From contig NC_091246.1 in NCBI RefSeq assembly GCF_042477335.2, positions 16,427,001-16,491,000 of the forward strand: 64,000 bases of DNA, read 5' to 3'. The position numbers were made by a program, and so were the translations under genes. Below the pieces are notes generated by a model, which saw nothing but the letters and a program-made list of their open reading frames with translations, was not told where the DNA came from and did no database searches. This document shows, piece after piece, positions 52,075-62,743 of this stretch (within the stretch, counting starts at the first letter, position 1; every line of letters starts with the position of its first letter). The stretch is from Ovis canadensis (Eukaryota > Chordata > Mammalia > Artiodactyla > Bovidae).

Positions 52075-52141
52075 TTGTATGGCAGAAACCAATACAACAT
52101 TGTAAGGCACTTTTCTCCAATTAAAAAATAAATTAAAAAAA
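52075..52141 (+). mobile_element. Very short L1 insertion (about 67 bp) with target-site duplication
   Basis: TTGTATGGCAGAAACCAATA and CATTGTAAGGCACTTTTCTC, then an A-rich tail, is the extreme 3' end of a ruminant L1 in sense orientation. AAGAAAGTTAG (52064-52074) and AAGAAGGTTAG (52142-52152) flank it, one mismatch in 11. Confidence 0.85.
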
Positions 52142-52152
52142 AAGAAGGTTAG

Positions 52153-53481
52153 AGATAAGGCTGCACCCGTGTTGGTTAGTCAGTAGCAAGGCATCAGGAA
52201 TTTGGGGTCTTGTTTCTTTCACCTCTGCTGTCTTTGTCCTTGTCCTCAGGTTAGCTTCTCTCTTGGTTGCAAGACAGCTGCTGCAGTTGTAGATATCATA
52301 GCTTGGCATGGCAAGGTCCAGAGGGAAAAGAGATATTAGGTTTTCCTATGTATCTTTTTTTTTTTTAAAGGAAAGCTTTTCCCCAAAATCCTCCTTCAGA
52401 TTTTCTCTCATACTTCATTGGCTTGAATTACATCTATGCCATCACCTAAACTCGTTGCTGTCAAGGGGGAATAGGTTCATGACCCATCCCTGGGGCTGGA
52501 ACTAAGGGCGTGCATAGGCAACCAACAGTATCAGCTTCCCTCAGGCAGACTCTGTCCTGAACTCCTGACTCCAAAGTTTTGCCAAGGAAAATACATCCTC
52601 TTCCCTCCAAGCTCCTACTCCATTGGAAAAGAAGGGCTGAATTTCAAAAGAATGAGTGAATTTTTGTGTGTAGTCTCCATTCCACATTGGAAGCATAGTC
52701 AATGGGCCCCTCTCTGTGGATTGGGTGTAAGTTACGGAGTCTGGAGAGCAGTCCTAGGTTGCTAGAGATTAATTGCACAGTGCATAAGAGTGATTAAGTT
52801 TAATCACTGCATTTTCTCCCCCTTCTTACAGAGAGGAGCATAGGTGGGGTTTGCCAATTGTATCAATCTGTTCCAGCATCTAGGCCAGTAGTATTTGCAG
52901 TTATGTGGCCCTAGAGTCACATTTTCTGTCACCATTAGCCAAAGGAGCCACATGAGCCTAATAGAATATTCTAATACCGAAATGAAAGGTCTTACAGGTT
53001 ACAGCAGGACCCGCACTCAGTCTATTAGCTTTTGCCTGAGACTGGATTTCCTCAGACAAACTTCCAAGCTTGGCTTTGTATCCAGAGGGAAAGAAACTGG
53101 TCAAACCAGTTTAATTTTAATCCTTTGTTTTTCCTCCACCATCTTTTCACATTGACAATATTTTTAGATTACCATGCAGACAAAGTTATATCAGAAAAAA
53201 AAAGAAAAATTCAATCAAGATGAATGTTCCAAAGATACTTAATTCAATTCCAAGTATACTTTTGGAACACCTACTATGAGCAAAACACAGCACCAGATAT
53301 TGTGGGGAAGACACAAGCTATCAAACATGTCATCAGAGGCACATGTTTTGAGCTTTGTCAAATAATGTACCTTTGGCTAAGTACTTGGATAAATTTGGAG
53401 GTGTAAGATGAATGAGAGATTTCTCTGTTTTCAAGGTATACATGTGTTTGGAGGGAGACAATATTAAAAACCTACTGATGT
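52153..53481. other. About 1.3 kb without gene or recognised repeat
   Basis: Average composition with a T12 run near 52360. Small plus-strand frames (up to 86 codons, 52895-53155) have no motif. Confidence 0.45.
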
Positions 53482-53885
53482 AAACGGAATATTTGTGTCC
53501 TCTTCAAATTCACATACTAAAACCTAATCCCCAATGTGTAACTACCCATCAAACACATTCAGATTTTTGGTATCTGGAGGCGAGGCCTTTGGAAGATGGC
53601 TAGGTCATGAGGGTGAAGCTCTTATGGCCAAGGTTAGTGCCCTTATAAAAGAGATCTACAGAGAGCTTGCTTACTCCTACCAAGTGGACACACAGCAAGA
53701 AGATAACTATTAATATCTATGAACCAGGTAAGACAGCTCCCACCAGACCCTGAAGTTTCCAGAGCCTTGATACTGGACTTCCCAGCCTCCAGAACTGTGA
53801 AAAATAACTTCTGTTGTTTATAAGCTCTCTAGTCCATAGTAATGTGTTATAGCAGCCTGAGCAGATGAAGATAACCCACTCACAT
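53482..53885 (+). mobile_element. Solitary MaLR-type LTR (MLT1/MST-like)
   Basis: AAACCTAATCCCCAATGTGT, GCGAGGCCTTTGGAAGATGG, TAGTGCCCTTATAAAAGAGA, TCCAGCCTCCAGAACTGTG-like text near 53785 and GTGTTATAGCAGCCTGAGCA occur in MaLR LTR order. No internal viral genes accompany it. Confidence 0.8.
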
Positions 53886-53939
53886 CCACTGTGATTTGTC
53901 AAGTTATTACTGGTTTCTGTGGCATCAAAGAAATGGTCA

Positions 53940-54250
53940 GGGATTTCCCTGGTGGTCCAGTGGTTAAGAATCTGCCTTCTACTGCAGGGGGTGCAGATTC
54001 GATCCCTGGTCAGGGAACCAAGATCCCACGTGTCACAGGGCACCTAAGCTGCACACCTCAGTTAGAGACCCTGTGCACAGCAACCACTGAGCCCACACGC
54101 TCTAGAGCCCACGCTCCACAAGAGCAGCCTGCCCACTGCAACTAGAGAAAGTCTGATTCTCAACAAAGAGCCTGAATGCTGCAAGAAAGGCCCAGCACAG
54201 CCAACACAAAACCAAAATGAAACAAAACCCTCCAACCAAACAAACACAAA
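53940..54250 (+). mobile_element. CHR-1-type SINE with target-site duplication
   Basis: GGGATTTCCCTGGTGGTCCA head, GATTCGATCCCTGGTCAGGG B-box region, then CTCTAGAGCCCACGCTCCAC and CACTGCAACTAGAGAAAGTC body with an A-rich tail. AAGAAATGGTCA (53928-53939) and AAGAGGTGGTCA (54251-54262) flank it. Confidence 0.93.
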
Positions 54251-54262
54251 AAGAGGTGGTCA

Positions 54263-56029
54263 AACCAAGGATGTAAAGAAAGGGAGGAAACTCGTCTCCC
54301 AGGAAGTGATACTGAGGTGGGTACGGAAAGGCAAATAGTCACAGTTTTCGAAAGCAGAAATAAGAGATTGACACCAAAAGCTAACAGTAAGAACACTGTG
54401 TGCAAAGTTCTCTGAGAGAACATCATCAAATCTTCAAGGAGGAAGGACCTTTTGTTCTGGACTGTGGGGGTTGAGTTGGGCGGTAACAACTAGAAATGGG
54501 CATAGAGCATTCCAGGCGGCGTGTGCATTGTCAGTGTGACAGAAAGAAGACAAAGTCTCAGAAAAAAATTTCAGTCTTTTCTTCTTACCCTGTCTTCTAA
54601 TGAAAAGAATCCATGCATGTTGGATTAGCTCTGGGGCTTTCACTGGAAATTTCAAAGAAGCCAAGGAGGCTGACATGCTATGGATATGAACAGCTTAGTC
54701 AAGCCAGGAGACAAAGGAACCTGAGGTGGCTTGAAGGCAGCCTTAGAGTAGGAGCTGAGTGCTGGGGAGGAGAGAGAATCTGAGTCAGCCTTGGAGCATG
54801 AGGGTGAAAATGAGAGAAAGGCAAAGGGAAAGATAGGTTTTAGGACGTTTTCCTGTGTGTTCTGAGCATGTTCTTCCTTTTGGTGTGTTTATGAAAGACT
54901 GCCATAGAGATTTAAATAATTTTACATTTTTGTGTCTGGGTTTAGGCTGCGTCGACACAGCGCTGAATCAAGATGACGTGATGTGGCATCTGGGCTTCAT
55001 GTGGAGTGAATAAGCTAAGGTATAAAGGTGAAAGAGCACAAGCAGACTTGGGAAGGGAAGGTCACACCGGATGATGAAAGACATCATCCTGTGTGATGAA
55101 AGGCTGTGTGAAGTAGAACCCTGGGGCAGAACTGGTTATTGCAGACAGTGATGAGCTTACACCTGAAGGCTAGGAAGTCAGTGTTGCTCCTGGGCAAGGC
55201 AGAGCTTCTGAGCTTTCTAACAGGGTGGCTCAGTATCAGAGACAGGTCTTAGAACCATTGCAGTGATGGTAGAGCCAGCGGGAAAGGGACAGTGGAGTAA
55301 GAGAGACAATTAAAGAGTGATTAGGAAACCTGATGCCCAAATATGAAGTAATAGATTCAGAAGATTTTTCCTGGAATTGATGTATTTCTTTGACTCAACC
55401 AAGGGTTTGGGTTCAGCCACACATGGCCTTCACCAGGGCCACAAGACAAAAACGTTGCCCACCAAACTCATTCCCATCTTTTCTTTCTATCCTTTAGGAG
55501 TGACGGAAGGCTTACAGATGCTCAGGGTGGCTCTGCAGCACATACAATAGAGCAAGGTTTTTATTGATCCCCTACCAGGTGGCTGGCACAAGGGCCTTGA
55601 GCACCGGGCTTACCATATAATTAGAGTTACCAGATCAACACACAAACCAGCCCCCCGATACAGAGGGAGACTGGGGGCTGTAATCTAATGAGAGGCAGAT
55701 GTCAACAGGGAGCAGATGTTTGCAGCTCTTCAGTTATATCAAATTAATCATCTCCTGACTTCAAGGTGCTTCTTGGAGTCCAGGAAATTTCCCTGTAATA
55801 AATTGCTCCTGGGACTGATTTTTAAAGTGAGAATGTATATGCCACTGTCTTGAATGTTTTCAAAGAGTTCTGCCCGGAAGCAGAGCAGGCTTTTTTTTTT
55901 TTTTAATATGGACAAGTTTCGGTGGAGGTCAAATGACCAAATCCAAACTCCCAGATCTATTTCCAAAAGACAAAGAGGCTGACTTTTTATTAATAAAATT
56001 AGCTGCTGCCCAACCAGTCTGCCCAGCCT
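54263..56029. other. About 1.8 kb without gene or secure repeat
   Basis: Average composition. Minus-strand frames at 54489-54160 and 54676-54434 (109 and 80 codons) show no domain; the first has hydrophobic runs but starts inside a SINE. Parts near 54700-55340 loosely resemble the unresolved ancient repeat of 21475-22345. Confidence 0.4.
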
Positions 56030-56178
56030 CCCATTTATTTAGCAAATAATTTTTATAGACACACTGTGTACTCAAACCACAATAGTGTGTGAAAACACAG
56101 ATGCTGACCTCATGGAGCCTGCAACATTGTAGTAAATAATCCTGCAAATACATCTAAAATTACCAAAGTGGTGAGTGC
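56030..56178 (+). repeat. Ancient interspersed repeat, 5' part, family not resolved
   Basis: ATTTATTTAGCAAATAATTT, GCTGACCTCATGGAGCCTGC and GAGTGCTATGAAAGAGTTAT parallel the opening of the repeats at 21475 and 22558. Confidence 0.45.
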
Positions 56179-56258
56179 TATGAAAGAGTTATGTGATTCT
56201 TAAAAAGTGTTAATGCACTTTTGGGTCTTAAATCTGCAAGATCAGAACAGGAGCAAGA

Positions 56259-56505
56259 GGAAAGCTTTCTCATCTCCGTTTCCTTTTCCTTTCTTTTCTC
56301 CTTCTTCTCTCCATCCACTCCCATCTCCTCCTTTCCCCCTCCCAACTTTCCTCCCTCCTTAGTGCTCTTTTTCCCCCTCCCTTCACTTGCCCTCCTTCCC
56401 TCCCTCCCTGTTACCTTCCTTCCATGCTTCGCTTTTCTTTCTTTTCTCCTCTTTGTCACCTTTCTTCTCTACTTGCCCTCTATTCTTTTCCCAAATAGTT
56501 CTTGA
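56259..56505. repeat. Long polypyrimidine tract
   Basis: About 250 bp that is overwhelmingly C and T on the plus strand, with CTTCC, CCCTCC and TTTTC units in irregular order. The opposing frames across it (56221-56505 plus and 56459-56178 minus, the latter a Lys, Arg, Gly and Glu string) are composition artefacts. Confidence 0.9.
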
Positions 56506-57650
56506 ACGCTTGTTAGGACCCAAGCCCTGCTCTGGGTCTGAGAGGCAGTTGAGGGGCTGAGAAAGGAACTGTGTTCAAAGTGCTCAGAGACGATGCAAAA
56601 CAGGTTGAAATTCAGGATGAGAGGGGCAGGTGTTACACCGGCAGTGGGCACAGGGGCTGTGGTGAGTCCACAGTAGGGGCACCAGACTCAGGCTGAGGGC
56701 TGGACAAAGGGTGAGAACGTGGTGGATGTTTGAGATGAGTCTTGGAGAATGCTGGGGGTTAAATGAGAAGCATGGTGGAGGAACTTGCAGGCAGAAGAAA
56801 GTTCCTGTTAAATAAACAAGAGAGGAAACATGAGAGGAGAGTTATATCCTGGGGAAGACAAAAATACAGGACAACTGGGGTAAAATCCAGGAGAGGATAC
56901 AATTGGAGAGATGGGTAAGAGGCAGCTCAGAGGGCAACAGCACAGTATTTTTTCTCCCCAAAATTATTTATTTTTAATTGAAGGAAAATTGGTTTACAAT
57001 ATTGTGTTGGCCTGTATAAACATGAGTCAGCCATAGACATACATGTGTCCCCTTCCTCTTTAATCCCCTCCCCCCGCCGACCACCGCCACCCTCTCACCC
57101 CTCTGGGTTGTTACAGAGCCCTGGTCTGAGTTCCCTGAGTGATACAGCAAATTCCCATTGGTTATATATTTTTACCCATGGTAGTGTGTATGTTTCCATG
57201 TTCCTCTCTCTATTCACCCTACCCTCTCCTTCCTCCCCTTTGCCTGTGTGCACAAGTTTGCTCTCTATGTCTGCATTCTCTCTCGTTTCCTTGCAAATAG
57301 GTTCATCAGTACCATCTTTCTAGATTCCATATATGCGTTCATATAAAATATTTGTTTTTCTCGTTCTGACTTCCTTCACTCTGTATAATAGTGTCTAGGT
57401 TTATCCTCATTGGAACTGACTCAAATGCACTCCTTTTTATGGCCAAGTAATATTCTATTGTATATGTGCACCTCAGGTTCTTTATCCATTCATCCGATGA
57501 TGGACATCTAGGCTGCTTCCATGTCCTAGCGATTATAAACAGTGCTGCAATGAACATTAGGGTACACATGGCACAGTATTTTGTCCGTGTACAGTGGGGA
57601 GCTGTTGAAGGTTGTAAGAAGAGAATTACATAATCCCATCTACCGAGATC
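56506..57650 (+). repeat. Ancient interspersed repeat, split by an L1
   Basis: AACTTGCAGGCAGAAGAAAG before the L1 and GTGGGGAGCTGTTGAAGGTT after it read in the order known for the same unresolved family as 21475-22345. No coding content. Confidence 0.4.
56952..57570 (-). mobile_element. L1 3' part, 5'-truncated, exact target-site duplication
   Basis: TTATTTTTAATTGAAGGAAA at left through TCATCAGTACCATCTTTCTA and ATCCGATGATGGACATCTAG to TGCAATGAACATTAGGGTAC. GCACAGTATTTT is repeated exactly at 56940-56951 and 57571-57582. The block 57569-57339 (MFIAALFIIARTWKQPRCPS) is the ORF2 C-terminus. Confidence 0.95.
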
Positions 57651-58055
57651 TTTTCAGCCAGTAGTGTGGTCCTGCCCACTGCCAGCAAGCAGGGTATTAC
57701 ATATTCTTACATGTGGTTTTTCCAAAGCATTTTTTTTCAGGCTATGAGGCCTTGAAAGTGTCTGGTAAGTCCTTGGGTGGCCTCAAGTTCAGGAACAAAT
57801 TGAAATCTCAAACTACTTGACTTTGACTGTGTTACAGAAGCTCCTGCTGCACCCCCAAGCTCTCCATTATTTAGGGCCCGTTAATGAAGATGAATAAATG
57901 TCTTCTTAATTGCTGGGACTTTTTCATTACTATAATGATGATAAGGTAAACCATTTCCTTTTGTTTTAAATGGGTGTTGCCTTTTAAGGTATAAACATAA
58001 AAGAAATTAGATAAAATAAGCCTATAAAGGATGAAAGATCAGAAAACATCCATTA
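57651..58055. other. No gene seen
   Basis: Unassigned; short runs of T and A only. Confidence 0.45.
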
Positions 58056-58180
58056 TTCAAAATTGGGACTATTGATATTTGGGCTAAATAATTCTTTCTC
58101 GTGTTTTGCATTATGGCATGTTGAGCAGCCTCCCTTTGCCCATTGTATGCAGCCCTGACAAGCAAAAATGTGTCCAGACA

Positions 58181-59732
58181 ACAAAATCAAAAGCCCAGAA
58201 ATAAACCTGTGCATATATGGACAGTTTTGTTACCACAAAGGAGCAAAGAACATACAATGGAGAAAGGACAGTTTCTTAAATACATGGTTTTGGGAAAATT
58301 TGATAGCTACATGCCAAAAAATGTTTCACACCATTCACAAAAATTAACTGAAAATGGATTAAAGACTTGAGTATAAGACCTTAAACCATAAACTTCTAGA
58401 AGAAAACATAGGCAATATCTTATTTGACATTCTTAGTAATATGTTTCTAGCTATGTCTCTTCAGGCTAAGGAAACAAAAGCAATAATAAACAAATGGGAC
58501 TACAACGAGCTCTAAATCTTCTGCACAGCAAAGGAAGTCATCATTAAAACAAAAAGACAACCTGTAAATGGGAGAAGACATTTACAAATGATACATCCAA
58601 AAAGAGGTTAATATCAAAAATATATAAAGAACTCGTACAACTTAACAACAATGACAAAATCCAAACAACCATATTCAAAAAAGGGCAGAGGAGCTGAATA
58701 GACATTTTCCCAAGGAAGACATTCAGGCACATGAAAATATGTTCAATATCACTAATTATTAGAAAAATGCAAATCAAAAGCACCTCACACTTGTCAGAAT
58801 GGCTATTATCAAAATGATAAGAACTAAGCGTTGGCCAGGATGTGGAGAAAATTCTTATACACTGTTGCTAGAAATGTAAATTGGTGCTGCCACCGCAGAA
58901 ATTAGCATGAAGATTCCTTAGGAAATTAAGAATAGGATTAGCATATGATCCAGCAATTCCATGTTTGAGTATTTATCCCGAGAACATGAAAACAGTAAGT
59001 TGAAAAGATATTTGTACTCCTGTGTTCATTGCAGCATTGTTTACAATAGCCAAGACACGAAAACAACCCAAGTGCCCACAGATGGATGAATGGTTACAGA
59101 AGATGTGGCGTACGTATATATATATATACATGCATATAATGGCATACAACTTGGCCATAAAAAGGATGAAAACTTGTCATTTGTGATCTGGATAGACCAT
59201 GAAGGTATTATGCTAAGTGCAATAAATCAGATGACGAAAGACAAATTCTGTATGGCTTCATTCATCTGTGGAATATAAAAACTAATAAACAAACAAAAAT
59301 AAATAAAACAAATGACCAAACCAAGCACCTAGACACAGAGAACAGAGTAGTCATTGCCGGAGGGAAAGAGGTGATAAGGAAGGTAAATGGGTAAAGAGGA
59401 CCAACTGTATGGTGACAGGGAGAAACTAAATTTTTGGCAATGAATATGCTCTATGGGATAGAGAAGTAGAAATAGAATATTGTACACATGAAACTACCCA
59501 CTCCAGTGTTCTTGCCTGGAGAATCCCAGGGACGGGGGAGCCTGGTGGGCTGCCGTCTATGGGGTCGCACAGAGTCGGACACGACTGAGGCGACATAGCA
59601 GCTTAGCAGCAGCACACGTGAAACTTACATTATGTTATATAAATCATTATCTCAATTAAAAAAAAAAAAACTCCACTGGATGCCTGTATCACTTTTTCGT
59701 TGTCCACTCATCCATCGATGGACTCTTAAATA
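58181..59732 (+). mobile_element. Old L1 (L1M-type), 5'-truncated, nested in the hAT-like relic
   Basis: Sense orientation: GGATTAAAGACTTGAGTATA, GCACAGCAAAGGAAGTCATC, TTGTACTCCTGTGTTCATTG and GATGGATGAATGGTTACAGA lead to the 3' UTR and a poly(A) run at 59658-59670. About 55 bp of extra sequence and a second short A-rich run follow to 59732. Target-site duplication: AAAAATGTGTCCAGACA at 58164-58180 and a related string at 59733-59752. Reading frames are too decayed to list. Confidence 0.85.
59496..59613 (+). mobile_element. BOV-A2 second unit only, nested in old L1
   Basis: CACTCCAGTGTTCTTGCCTG, GGGAGCCTGGTGGGCTGCCG and GGACACGACTGAGGCGACAT, ending with AGC units, equals the second half of BOV-A2. 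ACACATGAAACT (59484-59495) and ACACGTGAAACT (59614-59625) flank it. Confidence 0.93.
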
Positions 59733-59812
59733 AAAAAGAATGTCTCTAGACATTGCCAAATGTCCCCTGGGGGCAAAAATTCACCCTGCTGAGAATCATT
59801 CTTCTAAACAGT

Positions 59813-61244
59813 ACAGTAGGGAATTTTGTAGCTACGATGAAATTCAGATGAGATTTAGCCAAGGCATTTTGGCGAATTCTTCCTGTGTTTAGAGTCACAT
59901 GAGCAAAGACCTTGGTGGTATCTGATGCTAAATGAATTCCGGCATTGCCTCCCGAAGCACATCTCCCCGCTCTCAGGCCCCTGCTAATTATTAGACCACC
60001 TCTTCCTTTCATCTCCAAATGCCTCTAATGTGTTATCATGGCACGGATCCTACTTTCTCTCCAATTACATGATCAGATGGACCTTTTTCAATTTGGCTTT
60101 CAAAGCTGGTTACTCCTAGGAGACAGCTTTGCTAAAAGCATTTAATGATCCGAAAGGTAGCCAAGCCATAGAGGTGCTTATCTTTGGGGATGGGCAGAGT
60201 GGGGACTGTCTGGGGTTCTGTCTACCTTCGAGGGCGGCCACAACTTCCATGCCGCTGTCCTCCCCGATGGGGGTCCGCTGGCTTTCTTTAGGTTTTGCAT
60301 TTCAGATTCCTGTTTGATATGATGCCAGCAGCGACATTTCGGATGTTCCCCGGCACTATTCAAGGCTGCTTTTCTCCAGCTAGGTTCTGCATGCTGCAGT
60401 CTGGCCTCACATATAAAAATGACCATGTTTTGGAGCCACCACTGGGCTGATGACACTGTCCTTTTTCTCTTTGTTTTCCCAGCGCTTCTATCTATTCTCA
60501 CACCTTAAGGATGCTAAGAGGCACCCTGCTGGGTGCTTAACATGGATGTCTTCCAGAACACACATGAGCCTTGAACTCCTTTGAACATATTTGGCAGCTG
60601 TGTGGGGCGTCTCAGTATTTTGAGCCTACATTACGGATGTGAACCCATATTTTACCTAGAATCTTCAGCTGGGAGATTGTATGCTATTTTTAACAGTATC
60701 CTTTTTTTTTCCCCCCAACATGGTTCTTTAACAAGGTCGTGTCATTATCAGTTATTTAATGTTTCTAAAATTAGAAGCAGTTTCACCGCTGTGGCAGCTC
60801 ATGCTTTAGGCCAGAGTCTTTGAGCCTCCTCACACTGGGGCTATTGATACAAGCTCATGGTGAGGCTTCCTGTGCCTTCTTTTTCTAGCATATAGTGGGT
60901 TCGAAATTCAGCCAGGCTAAACTTTTTGCTCTCCTTTGGACAAGCTTCTCACTTGTTTAAGGAATTGCAGTCACCACACTTAAGCCAGAGGACTGGAGTT
61001 TGGCTGTAGGGTGGGTGGTCAATGCTCTGTACTTAGTGGTCTCATCTGAATAGCTCAAGATAGCCTGCTGACCCGCCCAGAGAAAAGGCAAGGCAGAGAA
61101 AGCGGTAGAATAATGACTCCTTTGCAAGCAGCTGCTGCCTAATAAAGCAACCAAGAGTTAAGGGGGTCGTCAAGGGGAGATGGAGTGACAAGCAAGTAGA
61201 AGAAAGGGAAGGGGACATGCAGGCTATTGTTTAACAAAAACCTA
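59813..61244. other. About 1.4 kb without gene or recognised repeat
   Basis: Slightly GC-richer around 60180-60340, with several CpG dinucleotides but too short and sparse for a CpG island. Minus-strand frames at 60018-59746 and 60501-60178 (90 and 107 codons) show no motif. Confidence 0.45.
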
Positions 61245-61256
61245 TTCATCACCTGC

Positions 61257-61470
61257 CCTGGTGGTGCTAGTGGTAAAGAATCCTCCTGCCAATGCAGGAG
61301 ATACAAGAGACGTGGGTTCCATCCCTGGGTTGGGAAAGTCCCCTGGAGTAGGAAATGGCAACCCACTCCAGTATTCTTGCTTGGGAAATCCCATGGACAG
61401 AGGAGCCTGGCAGGCTACAGTCCATGTGATCACAAAGAGTCGGACATGACTGAGCACAGCACACAGCATG
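61257..61470 (+). mobile_element. Bov-tA SINE with exact target-site duplication
   Basis: Head CCTGGTGGTGCTAGTGGTAA-like text, B-box region GGGTTCCATCCCTGGGTTG, Bov-A unit and the end GACATGACTGAGCACAGC. TTCATCACCTGC is repeated exactly at 61245-61256 and 61471-61482. Confidence 0.96.
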
Positions 61471-61639
61471 TTCATCACCTGCAGTGTGCTAGCTAGTCCC
61501 TGTGCTAACGACGAGAGAGACCATTACAAGTGACCTGGGCCTGCCCTCTCCAAATCCCTGGTCTATATGCAAGGGGGAGACGGGCCATGAAAGCTGGAGT
61601 GTGATTTACACCTATCTGAAATAGTTCCCAAAGCACTTC

Positions 61640-61815
61640 CTGGAATATAATTTTGACTACCTTATGTAATCTCTACATTGCATGGTTACCATTGGCATCC
61701 CGATTTTATAGAGGAGAAAACTGAGGCTCTGACAGGTTAAGTAACTTGTCAAAGGTTGCTTTACTGACAAAGTCAGGGCTGGAATGCAGATCTTCCAAGT
61801 CCAAGGAAAAGTTCC
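61640..61815 (-). repeat. MIR SINE
   Basis: CCCGATTTTATAGAGGAGAA, AACTGAGGCTCTGACAGGTT, AAGTAACTTGTCAAAGGTTG and GGCTGGAATGCAGATCTTCC run in reversed MIR order. Confidence 0.85.
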
Positions 61816-62489
61816 ATATTTCCTCCTGTGCACAGCTTCTGTCTTCCACCCAATAAGTCCTTGGTGAAATCTCACTATTGATTGCATGGCAGAGTCTATG
61901 GGTTGTTGTGCCATATTGAAAGATAATAATTGCTCCTCTTTCTGCAAGGCTCTGTATAGCTTGAAGAATCATTAATTAGATGTGCTGGAAGTCCACCTTC
62001 AAGGGCAGCCTGAAAGTAGAGTCCTCAGGACAGTTATTGATTAGCCTGTTTCCATTTCCCATTGTGGAGTACCATTCTCAATACACCCACAACCTGGATG
62101 AATACTTTAACCTAATTTATAGAGGTAAAAGAAAACCCGTCCACCATCAACTGGTATACAAATGTGAGCTGTGATTCATGTAATTAGTATCATGCCTATA
62201 ACAGTGTAGATAGTTAGAAAAATAGTGGTTTTATGTGGGATAAATAAATAGAAGGCTTACTGCCAGGATATCAACTCAAAGTGGAAAGCCTCAGTGCCTC
62301 AACTAGGTATATTGTTCACATCATACCAAAAGCACGTCCTCACTGACTTTTTTTTCCCCCAGTGGAACTGGGCCAGTGTTGAGTGTGTATTTGGGACAAT
62401 TAGAGATTATGTGGGGTTTTAAATTTGGTACATGTGCCAATTTATGCACATGACCTTTAATTACTGAGTGGGATAGTGAGGAAAAAATC
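61816..62489. other. No gene seen; contains one arm of a local repeat
   Basis: Unassigned. Overlapping minus-strand frames at 61972-61657 (88 and 96 codons) run into the MIR and have no motif. Bases 62139-62207 resemble 62673-62743. Confidence 0.45.
62139..62207 (+). repeat. Imperfect direct repeat, copy 1
   Basis: Starts GTCCACCATCAACTGGTATA. It aligns with copy 2 at 62673-62743, sharing TCCACCATCA exactly and then differing mostly by transitions over about 45 bp before the match weakens. Confidence 0.65.
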
Positions 62490-62640
62490 CAAGGGTTATA
62501 GACCAGAAGATTTGGGTTAAATCCTAGTTCTGCTTCCGACTTGAGCCAATAATGAGCCAATAATTTAATTTCTTGAAGCTCCAGTTTCCTCCTCAGTAAG
62601 TGGAGGTAACGTCACAGAGAACCTGGGTATCTGTTGGTGA
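62490..62640 (+). repeat. MIR SINE
   Basis: GGGTTAAATCCTAGTTCTGC, TTTAATTTCTTGAAGCTCCA and GTTTCCTCCTCAGTAAGTGG follow MIR head to core. Confidence 0.7.
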
Positions 62641-62672
62641 GAGCATGCTGGCAGTGACTGTGGAAATGCTCC

Positions 62673-62743
62673 ATCCACCATCACCTGGGATGCAAGTGTG
62701 GGTTGCGATTTGTGTCATTAATCACCAGTGTCCTCATCAGTGT
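62673..62743 (+). repeat. Imperfect direct repeat, copy 2
   Basis: Starts ATCCACCATCACCTGGGATG; see copy 1 at 62139-62207. The two copies are about 535 bp apart with an MIR between them. Confidence 0.65.

Larger units (their letters stand above)
58056..59812 (-). repeat. hAT-like relic split by an old L1
   Basis: The part at 58056-58180 (TGGGACTATTGATATTTGGG, TGCAGCCCTGACAAGCAAAA) and the part at 59733-59812 (AGACATTGCCAAATGTCCCC, GAGAATCATTC) are the two halves of one copy of the family seen in the other orientation at 26395-26612. The join is clean when the L1 is removed. Confidence 0.65.

Noticed and set aside
54955..54985. CRE-like TGACGTGA near 54973
   Set aside because: An 8-base match is expected by chance in a window of this size, and nothing around it looks like a promoter.
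56178..56459. Basic, Lys/Arg/Gly-rich 93-codon minus-strand frame
   Set aside because: It is the direct translation of the polypyrimidine tract; the composition is forced by the repeat.
60180..60340. Possible CpG island
   Set aside because: Several CpGs occur, but the stretch is too short and its GC content too modest to qualify, and no exon is visible nearby.
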